Assembly (NCBI GenBank): GCA_030407315.1
Contig: JALQPE010002793.1
Span: forward strand, 84,501-148,500
DNA from: Asparagopsis taxiformis
Taxonomy: Eukaryota > Rhodophyta > Florideophyceae > Bonnemaisoniales > Bonnemaisoniaceae
Length of the DNA stretch: 64,000 bases
Direction: 5' to 3'
A model generated the notes under the pieces. It was not told the DNA's origin. It saw only the letters and a program-made list of their open reading frames with translations, and made no database searches. Both the position numbers and the translations under genes were made by a program. Positions 56,101 through 63,962 of this stretch are shown piece after piece (positions within the stretch are counted from its first letter, which is position 1; each line of letters starts with the position of its first letter).

Positions 56101-56170
56101 AGTGCCGGGTAAGAAATGAAGGGGAAACAGAAGCTATAAAACTCTGTATCAATTTCTCGCACTTTCGCAT
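53138..56170 (-). CDS. ParB-like domain fused to a DNA (adenine-N6 or cytosine-N4) methyltransferase
   Basis: ATG 56170, 1010 aa, uninterrupted. Residues 70-190: ParB-like domain with ACIPLTAVRQVVRSG, IVVELTGSFQRHIIDFF and VVDGMHRLTAIQELM. 190-500: helical linker shared in part with the ParB-dioxygenase gene. 480-600: charged low-complexity. 605-850: methyltransferase with LVLTDPPYGTPNSKSLRN (catalytic motif IV DPPY near 637), FARRTLKPGGWFFCFVSF, and SVIDVYGGTLTTAIAAM (the AdoMet-binding FxGxG-type motif I near 810). DPPY before the AdoMet motif is the beta-class order of bacterial and phage amino-methyltransferases. The C-terminal tail has Cys clusters (CCLDCPYPYKYGG). ParB-methylase fusions are common in phages and bacterial mobile DNA and unusual in eukaryotes. 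A 104-bp hairpin sits 50 bases upstream. Likely role: methylating element or host DNA at sites chosen by the ParB module; target base unproven. Confidence 0.8.
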   Translation of the reverse strand: MRKCEKLIQSFIASVSPSFLTRHFIISELDDMTRFFKRSGSRLSSKSGPPEEEPGTSTMKHTNTALFADVMEGSTNTRVDPRACIPLTAVRQVVRSGVLRLKSIFSGNIKSAQCREQDETNGIDGFISGSDNAIVVELTGSFQRHIIDFFKTIRGPQGDFLSDSEAKEKSECRSVWYGVVDGMHRLTAIQELMDENPERWDSFMWPVTILKGGHSIQVLKQLGRHQNRKHDATLYVETTFYDILSGMKEEAHRMQSMTSKPPTAKQVAAAYDGCSHLKDNTVRQTAATALRLPVRVIEEIGTIMNSEHPDLAEPPSSNSMALKTRRKGTNTPMTSVDCRVYRKFVNLTSLKSATKFMNASGTDAEEVQVHTLYRLRGISRLNKFKPVSYKDTLQQYEYTCAAMKEARKFEVLHEGQVWPKGMESIKQNLLRSSKFDTDVMENMGNDYNILGALLKQYRKVCPQIAPMKEKKYRESHRKDPDPDSFCQEIGKTAADNENADTRDAKEEKQKDVSKEDSVPQLGSEICDEDIVSVPKMSQITQESVQDEVDASEKVITGPKTSIPVDRMITENDVSASPSINSDRLNLHSKRGSSGTNEPERKDYVLEMGITCYQMKWQDFDKEIWTDEYPLQDLVLTDPPYGTPNSKSLRNTAYNNFISDKEINALCQFARRTLKPGGWFFCFVSFRNFPAFLHELRNVGFDGPEYPFVFMKDTNTVQAHRGDMFPQNACEFAVVARAPGHRKDGFKPDLRSQYHLVPTETKRKFAAMSRIPVSKDKLLTPGTKSPVLTEEKHIGMLSEIINTFCPERGSVIDVYGGTLTTAIAAMKTARSCVVVEASTKIFRLAHERLRSIADALYHNDLRSRIGSKKRRTGNHAEDGVLLSQPKICSLQKKGKDDNTNAGKSTIEGIERVLKGGDSVELYILDQVVGKASLLCAGTSDERFQTTIHNVPLANFQGEDQKLVSCYMFEPNECCLDCPYPYKYGGIEPPPGTLKGLNGIFAWDLNKMRPLS

Positions 56171-56220
56171 GAAGGACTTGAAATGATTGTCATGAACGCC
56201 ATACTCAAGTACAGTGTATT

Positions 56221-56324
56221 TTCACCATGCATAGTACACTGGCCCAAACCCGAAATGACCGTTCACATTGGATCCAATGTGAACGGTCATTTCGGTTTTG
56301 AGCCAGTGTACTATGCATGGTGAA
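56221..56324. repeat. 104-bp loopless hairpin upstream of the ParB-methyltransferase gene
   Basis: Two 52-base arms complementary at 50 positions, centred on GGATCC. It lies 50 bases from the methyltransferase ATG. It could be a foldback micro-element, a binding site for the encoded protein, or a dsRNA/cruciform-forming control element. ACCGTTCACAT of the arm recurs near 58581, just after the gene at 57487-58569. Confidence 0.95.
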
Positions 56325-56675
56325 GTATCTTGGCCATGCAGGACACGACACGGCTCAAACCGGATTACGACGGCGGTGGTGGCCCGAGTATCGTGGTTAC
56401 CATTGCTTGGAAGACAATTGAAGTGGATAGGAGACGCAAGCACTCTCCCAATGATTACCAGTCAGAAATATAGTAGCGGGGTATTCTAAAAATTATATTG
56501 CGCCGGGCCGTGTCCATCCAGATGATGGAATGATTTGGCAATCTGATTTGCTATGTTGCTCACAACACTTGGCATATTTTTTTTCATATTTCCCAGGAAT
56601 GGCCCATCTCACCAGGACTATTTCCTATACAGGAAATGGGCCGTACACATCATCTTTTCGCTGCTAATAGCAGGA

Positions 56676-57104
56676 ATGTCTGAACAGGTTTCGCCACCTT
56701 CCCCTCCGATACCAATATTACCGAACAGGTCTGAGTATCTTGCACACCGAAAACCCATTCTCATTTCCCCATTGCAATGCCATTTTTCAGTAAACAGCGC
56801 AGCTACCAGGTTTCTTTCATCCCTTAATACATTCCATATCCTACATTACACCTTAGAGTACATTCCTACCCACTGCAACTTAGACGATAAACAATGCATA
56901 TTAGAAATAGAAACTCAGACCGAAAGAACATTATTATTGCTTGAACGGTGCACAAAGCAGGCCTGCCAAAAAGTAGTACGTTGTACTGTTCTCAAACTAC
57001 AGAAGCTTGATTCGATTTTTGTACAACTAAAATGGTGTTTACAAGGTTCAGGTGCAATAGCATGCAACTTGATACATATAAATGGTAGAACATTTACATT
57101 ATGA
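56676..57104 (+). CDS. Unrecognised 142-aa ORF
   Basis: I chose ATG 56676 (MSEQVSPPSPPIPILP); the frame opens at ATG 56553. It has a Pro-rich start and then a mixed, fairly Cys-containing body (LERCTKQACQKVVRCTVLKL). No recognised domain. It overlaps by ATGA the next frame (57101-57397), which is also unrecognised. It lies between the divergent ParB-methyltransferase and the gene at 57487. Coding status uncertain. Confidence 0.35.
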   Translation: MSEQVSPPSPPIPILPNRSEYLAHRKPILISPLQCHFSVNSAATRFLSSLNTFHILHYTLEYIPTHCNLDDKQCILEIETQTERTLLLLERCTKQACQKVVRCTVLKLQKLDSIFVQLKWCLQGSGAIACNLIHINGRTFTL

Positions 57105-57397
57105 CTCCATTCAATGAAAAGAATATTGTTCTACGAACATGTGGAATAATAACGGGAGCAGATAATGAATCGTTCCCACCAAGAGTATTCGGATTAGAGA
57201 TCAGACAGATAACATGTCTTTCCACAGTCATTGCTGGTTTAACTACGACTGGCACGCTGGAATCCTTCAATTCAAGAGAGTTCCGGGCGTCCAATGAGAT
57301 CGATGGATTCAAGGCTCATAATTCAAGAAGTACATCTCGTTCCGAAAAGTACAGAAAGCGCTCATTTGTGACATATTTACATCCTGAGCGTTTATAA
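57101..57397 (+). CDS. Unrecognised 98-aa ORF
   Basis: ATG 57101 to TAA 57397. Hydrophilic, ending in a Ser/Arg-rich basic tail (NSRSTSRSEKYRKRSF). No known motif; could be spurious. Confidence 0.25.
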   Translation: MTPFNEKNIVLRTCGIITGADNESFPPRVFGLEIRQITCLSTVIAGLTTTGTLESFNSREFRASNEIDGFKAHNSRSTSRSEKYRKRSFVTYLHPERL

Positions 57398-57486
57398 CTG
57401 ATTAGAAGCTGGTTCCCGTTCTGGTATAAAGCAGGACATGTGCTGCAAGTCCCCGACACTTTCGCCCCATACCACCTCCATCAACA

Positions 57487-58569
57487 ATGACCGAATCATC
57501 AGGATCTAAAATAGACCGACTGTCTTTCGCGATGAAAGGACAGGTGTCCTCTATCAGGAAGAGAAATCTGGACAGGGCAAAAATCATAGCGAAAAAGTTC
57601 GAAGATGGAGAATTGCACAAGGTACAATGCTGTTCCCGGCGCTGCTTCGAAATTGCTGCCAGCGAAGATCTAGTAAGGGACTCATTTCGAGTCGTTGAGT
57701 ATGACCGTACGAGACGACAGCGCTACTTAGTATCGTTATATGAGCCGGTGTCGGAAATGTACGCATATCGCGGGAGTGCCGTCTGCTATCAATTCTTAAC
57801 GCAGGTATTCGGCTTCTCCCGCGAGATGCAGTGGTCAAACAAAAAACCACTGAAAAAAGCTGCGCAACTGGCGATCGAGAAAAAAAGGGGGGGAGAGTGT
57901 GAACGTTGTGAGCGCTGTATGCGACTCCGCTCTCCATCTCCGCACCATCGAGTACGCTTGCCGGCAGACAAAGCGCATCAATCCGCGCCGAAAAATTCGC
58001 ACATTGACACGTTCAGTGCACAGAAATCTGATATGGACAAACATCTAGCGACGCAAACACAGCCGCAATCTCCTACGGACAAAAATGAAGTGTCGCGTGC
58101 TGAGCCTACGGACAAAAATGAAGTATCGCGTGCTGAGCAGCAGTTTCAACCCTCCAAAGCTACTGAAAAGCCCATCGTGCAACAGTCCGAAAATTCGGAG
58201 ACGCTTTCGATTCACGAAGAAACGGCGCCGCCGAGTCTTCTGAGTGCTACACAATCGGGAAAGAAGTTGTTTCTGGTGGTCAAAGGGGATCAGTGTACGG
58301 ATGAGGAGCCGTTCTGGGTGGCGAGAACACATAGAATTACGCGCAAGGGAAACCGTATCGCAAAATTGATGGTTCATTGGTACACCAAAACGGACGCTGA
58401 CTCCTACCGGAGTAGGTACAAACCGTGCTTTGTGCTCGGCACTCCTACACCCTGGATTGACACAATTGCGCTTACTTCGGTGATTACAACGTTTGACTCG
58501 CTAGTGGACGGAAAGTTAGATGGTGCAACCTGTGATCGAGTACGAGAGCAGTTGCCATCGTTTAAATAA
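57487..58569 (+). CDS. Core-less relative of the DUF7869-like transposase (N- and C-terminal domains only)
   Basis: ATG 57487, 360 aa. Residues 35-120 (VQCCSRRCFEIA, RRQRYLVSLYEPVSE, SAVCYQFLTQVFGFSREMQ) match the Cys-rich N-terminal domain of the gene at 50423-52936 (IPCCNKGCFRK, RRRYLHALLEPNSN, PVCCEFLEYSFKFSRHLQ). Residues 255-355 (KKLFLVVKGDQCTDEEPFWV, VHWYTKTDADSYRSRYKP, SVITTFDSLVDGKL) match its C-terminal domain (NRFVAVNGEDCTTEMPFWLG, VRWYE...YRP, TVIAEFPSLTNKM). The whole catalytic core is missing. A charged linker with a duplicated 11-residue PTDKNEVSRAE takes its place. The frame is clean, so this looks like a maintained gene. A DNA-binding or competitor role, as in truncated transposase repressors, is inference. 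Confidence 0.65.
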   Translation: MTESSGSKIDRLSFAMKGQVSSIRKRNLDRAKIIAKKFEDGELHKVQCCSRRCFEIAASEDLVRDSFRVVEYDRTRRQRYLVSLYEPVSEMYAYRGSAVCYQFLTQVFGFSREMQWSNKKPLKKAAQLAIEKKRGGECERCERCMRLRSPSPHHRVRLPADKAHQSAPKNSHIDTFSAQKSDMDKHLATQTQPQSPTDKNEVSRAEPTDKNEVSRAEQQFQPSKATEKPIVQQSENSETLSIHEETAPPSLLSATQSGKKLFLVVKGDQCTDEEPFWVARTHRITRKGNRIAKLMVHWYTKTDADSYRSRYKPCFVLGTPTPWIDTIALTSVITTFDSLVDGKLDGATCDRVREQLPSFK

Positions 58570-59714
58570 GTTGGTAAGACCGTTCACATAAATGTATGTC
58601 GTTCAGAATCTCTTTAATGCCACTCACTCATTCATAATAATTCATATTGCAAAGTGCTGTGACGTGCATGCACTGTTGCACTGATTGCTTCACTGCCGCC
58701 ACACAGACATGCACACTTATTTGTACACCCTTCCGTGCAATCCATGCACGCCACAGACTCATGCACACTTCTTTGTACACCCATCCATGCACGCCACAGA
58801 CTCATGCAAACATATGTGTAAATCCATCCATGCTATCATGCATGATGCATGCTCCACGCTCCTATACCCCTGTACAATCATACACGCCGTATTGCAAAGT
58901 GCCGACGACCATACACTGCTCCACTTATTGATTCTCGAACGCCACACACTTATGTGTACAACCATCCGTGTCATACATGCTCCACACTCCTATACCCCTT
59001 TACAGTCATATGCTCCAGGCATGGACTGCTATAAGATCCTATTTGCACGTTGAGTGTGTGATGCAGTCCATGCATGGACGTATCACATGCTCCGTCGTGT
59101 GCTGATGTCCGCGTCGGCATGCACGCACTGTTGAGCGTGAATTACAATGAGCACCGCCAAGACATCCATGCCATGGCGTCTCGAGTACACACATGTACAC
59201 AATCATTGTGCACATTGTGCACATTATGCTCAAAGTATGCAACCGAAACACTGCCACTTATTGGCGGGAGCGGGAGGTACAACATGTCATGGAGGGGTGT
59301 GCTTGAAATTTGAGCACAACAGGCCGGTACAAAATTTTGAGTCACAATTTTGAATTGTGACATCTGATCAAATTTGTACCCGCGGCCGGCGGCTTTCCAC
59401 TGGAAGCACGCCGTCCATTTCACTGCCAGATAGTATGTTCTGTAAGCCGTGCATGCATGCATGACCACCAAGACCATCAAATCGTTCCCTCTCCCTTCCG
59501 TCTCCCATATCCTCTGTGTCTAACACCAAGTATGTGATGAAGACATGGTTGCCATCTCCTCCCGGACATTTTGTACTACCTGCATCTGTGCATCTCCCTT
59601 TCCGATTTCGTCGCGAGGGCGGTTGAGGTTACTATCATCAGGTTGGGCATTGTTTTCAATTTTCAGACTACAGGAACAATTGTTCTTTCCTTTTTTTGGG
59701 ACTAGCTCCAGCCA
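58570..59714. other. Non-coding, with short tandem-like repeats
   Basis: 58720-59000 is built from loosely repeated words (CATGCACGCCACAGACTCATG, TTGTACACCCATCCATGC). 59200-59225 repeats GTGCACATT. No gene recognised. Pyrimidine-rich tracts and AG before 59715 could mark a 3' splice site. Confidence 0.45.
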
Positions 59715-60122
59715 GTGCAACGAGCACCGAGTTTACCAGCGGGTCGAGCTGTGAAGCGCGACGAGCAGGGACGCCCGTTTCGACATAAGCGACTCCTATC
59801 GCTACCGCCTGCAAGTTCTGATCCGAGTCCGTCTACAACTACTGAACAAAGTCAAGAAGGGTCTGAGAATCATAGTGCGAAGCGACGCCGGATGGATCAC
59901 GTGCCTCACTTTGAACATGACGTAGCAATTGCGATACGCAAGTCTCTGATTCCGCCTGAGATGTTGCCGAATTGGGCTATGGTTCGAATCTTGAAATCGG
60001 CACCGCCTTCGAAAGAGCAGCTTACTTGTGATATTCTTCCGCAGCTGCAGGCGGAAGTAACGACAACAGTGCGATCGCTGATATCGTCTGCATCTGCAGT
60101 TTCGCAGACACTGGACGTCTAA
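59715..60122 (+). CDS. Unrecognised ORF or exon, 135 codons
   Basis: Open frame without a leading ATG (GTG at 59715), preceded by a pyrimidine tract ending in TAG/CAG, so it may be an internal exon. Ser/Thr/Pro-rich, with a basic NHSAKRRRMDH (possible nuclear signal) and a helical C-terminus (EQLTCDILPQLQAEVTTTVR). No family recognised. Confidence 0.3.
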   Translation: MQRAPSLPAGRAVKRDEQGRPFRHKRLLSLPPASSDPSPSTTTEQSQEGSENHSAKRRRMDHVPHFEHDVAIAIRKSLIPPEMLPNWAMVRILKSAPPSKEQLTCDILPQLQAEVTTTVRSLISSASAVSQTLDV

Positions 60123-61332
60123 CGGGAAGAACCGTCCGTCCTCGCACTCAATGCGCCACTTCATCGATAGTGAATGGACGTGGCGCCATACTAACCTTGG
60201 CATCACCCGATCATTTATCGGATTGCGTCTTTACCATCGTGCATGCGTCGCATAATCTCACTGACGACACTATCTTTTAGACTTCATGCATGCTGTCATG
60301 TAAACCGCGTGCTGGGCGCGGATATGTGGCATGCAACCAACTGATGATTTTACATTGCATGGCGAGCGTGACGCAACGGTGCAGAGTATCGCAGCTATAG
60401 TAGCACATGTCGTACGGCATCTAGATGATCGCGAGTATCGTGCGGAATTTTCAATCTTAGCACGCTGTTCATAACGTTCTATGACGAGAGCCTTGCGATC
60501 CGAGAAGGTACAGTTAAACGACATGGGCGTTTGTGTGTACACAGTCCTGTGCATGTGTTGCCTGCTCATCGACTGCACTTCATGCATCTCCTGACAATTT
60601 TATGATGTGATTGGGAGTTATTTGCTCGAAACAGAAGAGAAGTGGCGGATCTTATTTACACCCTTACTGACCATTCCGAAAATCTACTGGAACCCTACAC
60701 TGACTCTTCAGTCGAAGCACTTCTCATTCGTCTACAGGAAGCGAAACAAAACAATGACGCTGCATGTGTTCCTCGTCCTCCACCACGACCACGCGCATGA
60801 CGTCAACCTTTCGCGCATTCCGCGTAGATTCAGCGCCAAGCCCGGTCAGCCCGACATGCTCGTCACCCTCTTCAAGCGCGAACTCGAACATCTCCCACAT
60901 CCGCCACTTTGTCCTAAAAGCCCCGCCGCGCTACCATCTTTTCCGCTTGTCCATAACTAAGTATTCCATTCCCTCTGTTTCAAACTCCCGCCTTCATGAA
61001 ACTTCCCCAGAGCGCATCTTCGGGTCATGCGCTACAGATTGAAAACAAGACGTTTATGAGCTCAGACCCACAAGAAGGTTGAAGGGCAACGCGCCGACGA
61101 AGGAGAGGCGCTTCACTTAGAGGTGACGTCGATCATGCAAATCGCCAAAGCAACCCTCGCCACACTGCCAATCAACAGCAACTCACTTCCGAAACACACC
61201 GCCCGCAAACTCCCCAATCTACTCCTGAAAGGCCTCCAATAACCGAGTCCGAAGTTAATACGATGCACCCATTTTAATTACCCTGAATACGTGCGTTATT
61301 GCTTGTTCTCCCCGCGTCGTTTGGTTCTCGCG
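60123..61332. other. No gene recognised
   Basis: Contains a frame at 60607-60960 without recognisable content. Nothing else supported. Confidence 0.35.
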
Positions 61333-62510
61333 ATGTGGACAACTGTTATGAGCCTCGGAGAAATGAAATGCTTTGCAGCAGCGGCGGATATTGCGAGTTT
61401 GACTAGTCTCGTAGCTTCATCTTTTGGGTATGAAGATGCCAACAACGCAGCGTCAAATGTTCGCTCGAGAATCAAGGAAATAGCGGCAGATCTGCGTCAG
61501 CAATATGATGAGATATCACAGAATATTCTTCAGAATGACGGAGATGAATCAGAAATCACTGAAAGTGTACAGAAGGTAACCGGGGCTTCCACATCTGGAT
61601 TCACCTATAATGTCGGGGATTTCGGTGACGTCGGAGAAGAAGTTGAAGAAGATTGGGATGCTGAATTGGAAAAGGAACAGAATATCGTTATCGAAAGGGT
61701 TGTGATGTAGACAAATCCAACGATGCAGCAATGCTAGGTACGGGGGTACCAACAGATACATCATTGAATATCGATGCTTCGATTGATCATGAATTTCCGA
61801 TAGTCACCAAGGCCGCTGAGCAAAGGAAGTTGTTTCATGGTATTGATGGAGGAAAGAAAGGAATTGGCAAAGGGACGGCACATTTCTCACGTTGGGCAAT
61901 CGGCCCTCAGCCGCGGCATTTATTGAAGCTGAACTCAGGCAGTATCTAGGTCAAATTGGGGGAACATGCTGCAGCAAGTACATTCTCGTCTCAACAAATG
62001 TTCCCGAAACCAACCCAACCATTTGACGGACAACTGATGGGTCCTCGAGAGCATGACAGCTTTTTGAGGCGATACGTTCGAAGCAGGGATCCTGGATTGT
62101 CGAAAAAACTCTTCAATGGCGTTCACACAACATCATTATGGAATCCGTCTGAAGTCTGTAAACTTAACTCCAATATACACCTAATTGATGACACTGATTC
62201 GTTCCCTTCTGACAGCACTATCCTCACTCCGGACTTTGGACTGCGACTCTTGATTTTGGTTTGGAAAGTGGTGCGTTCCCAAGCCCCGCTGGAGACAAAG
62301 CAGTCACATGTACGACGATTGATACTGAACTCGTTTTCCAAGGTTTCAACTGCTGCAAAGATGACGCCTGCACAAGACAAGGTTGACCGTCAGAAAAGAC
62401 TTGGCATGCTTGCCGGGCTGCTTCAGTCGATTCGTTTAGCGAGGGAAATCGTCACGGATACAGGGGAGCAAGCAGTATGGTTTTCTCGTGCATGTATGTC
62501 TTGGGAATAA
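61333..62510 (+). CDS. Unrecognised cargo gene of element F, broken or spliced
   Basis: ATG 61333 opens a frame to 61710 with coiled-coil-like (ASNVRSRIKEIAADLRQQYD) and acidic (DVGEEVEEDWDAELEKEQ) segments. A second frame then runs 61731-62510, interrupted once by an in-frame TAG at 61947-61949. Its better-conserved-looking part is REHDSFLRRYVRSRDPGLSK ... LILVWKVVRSQAPLETKQ. Either short introns or mutations separate the parts. Further coding-like fragments follow to 63511 with possible GGTAAG donors near 62974 and 63336. Family not recognised. Confidence 0.4.
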
Positions 62511-63511
62511 CCGCAGCTACTGTTACCCCTGCAGCTAAAGCGGCCGTGGAACTATTTCAAGCTGAAAGTACGGCACATTGTGGATTGAAGCTGTCGTATC
62601 TGTTGTTCTGCATGATCGATGTGTAGCCAGTGAAAGACAACGTGGAGATGAAAGCGATATAATGACAGAGAATACTGCAAGGGACGCATCTCACCGAAAT
62701 ACTGTGCCACCGGAGCTAAGACAATCCGTAGTGGATGTCCTGCATGCTTTGTACTGGCGAACAAAAGCTGGCTTTGACGAATCTTCCGATAGTAACTCTC
62801 TTGAAAGATTACTGCATGCCGAAGTCACTTCTAGCCTTTCCTGACCGGATGGTGTTATCTCACCTGTTGATGGGTAACCACTTGATTTTTCGAAAGAAGT
62901 TACCCTCTTGTGCATTCCAAAGACGCGACAAACGAAATCAATAGACTCGAATACTTTGGTCGATGAAACGAGGCGGGTAAGCTCACCTGAACTAATTGGA
63001 GAACTTCAATCTCTATGGCTATCTCTATCGTCCTCCGCAGGTGTAGTTTGTTCGAAGGTTTCATTTGCCCTCGCACACATAGCAAAGTTTATCAACGTGA
63101 TTATGTTCGGGCTGAGAGGTTCTCTTTGACGGGCTGCGGTCAGTTCATACGGCTTCAACGCCCCAGGGCTATCCAGATTCTTTCTTTTCAAGCCTGCTGC
63201 ATATCTCACCGATTGCTATTGTGTCTTCACCTCTCGGAGAACCAATCCTGACATCGTACGGCCAACTAGCTCTATCCCATTCGAAATATCGCTACGGTAT
63301 AGCTGCTTTGGAAGCCGCCACGGATAGTCGACGGGTAAGTAGTTTGAACAAAGACGAGTATCGTTCTGAAATAGCTAAACTAATCGAGGCGGCTGAAAGG
63401 AATAGTGATTGCAGAAGATCTTTGCCTCTACTCTATAATCTCCGAACTATTGTTCACCCGAAAGACGGTCTGCGGAATGAGGCTCTACATCAAAATTTAT
63501 CGGAACGTTGA
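62511..63511 (+). other. Coding-like fragments, possibly further exons
   Basis: Open stretches at about 62490-62625 (YVLGITAATVTPAAKAAVEL), 62665-62844 (SHRNTVPPELRQSVVDVLHA), 62940-63129 and 63221-63511 (DEYRSEIAKLIEAAERN) lie on the same strand in changing frames. They could be exons of, or decay from, the preceding gene. No domain recognised. Confidence 0.3.
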
Positions 63512-63917
63512 AGGCTTGTCGTGGACAGAATTATGACGATGCCAATTACTTTCTTGGGAAAAGCATACTCCGCCAGCCCTATTTCAACATTGCTGTACGA
63601 TTAATAAAACCACGGTGCACAAAAAAATTTTTGTAAAAACTGAAGTAAACCACGAGCTCAGATATGATATGATTTTCTTAGAACTACCAATAGGGTTGCA
63701 GCAGTGCTGGACGGCAGAATCTCAATGGGTAGGAACAGGCTGTCCGTACAACAGACCAGAAAGGTTGCGACAGGCTGTCAGACAACGTATTTGAGCAGGG
63801 CTACAAGCTGAAACATGTGTGGAATTCCAATGTAATTCCAGTCAATCATTATTTTCTACTCATTGGCTACAATTCAATCAACATTATATGGGTCAATCAA
63901 CATCTCAAAATTTGCCA
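63512..63917. other. Right subterminal region of element F
   Basis: No gene. Contains TCAATCAA words (63842, 63873, 63892), the reverse complement of the left-end TTGATTGA repeats. Confidence 0.5.
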
Positions 63918-63962
63918 ATTCTGGTTTCGAAAGTAGGTTCTGTTCATATCGAAATCAGTGTT
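63918..63962 (-). repeat. Right terminal inverted repeat of element F
   Basis: Reverse complement of 50274-50318 at 42 of 45 positions; ends ...AAATCAGTGTT. Confidence 0.85.

Larger units (their letters stand above)
50274..63962. mobile_element. 13.7-kb CACTG-ended DNA transposon F with 45-bp terminal inverted repeats
   Basis: 50274-50318 and 63918-63962 are inverted copies matching at 42 of 45 positions. They begin AACACTGATTTCG (CACTG two bases in) and include TATGAACAGAAC. Just inside each end lie TTGATTGA repeats (50331, 50364 and 50384 on the left; 63871 and 63892 in reverse on the right). Outside the 45 bp the sequences are unrelated. No matching target duplication is seen (flanks GTAG and GTCC), so the ends may have been disturbed. 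Cargo: a DUF7869-like gene, a ParB-methyltransferase gene, a core-less relative, and unrecognised genes. Confidence 0.75.
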
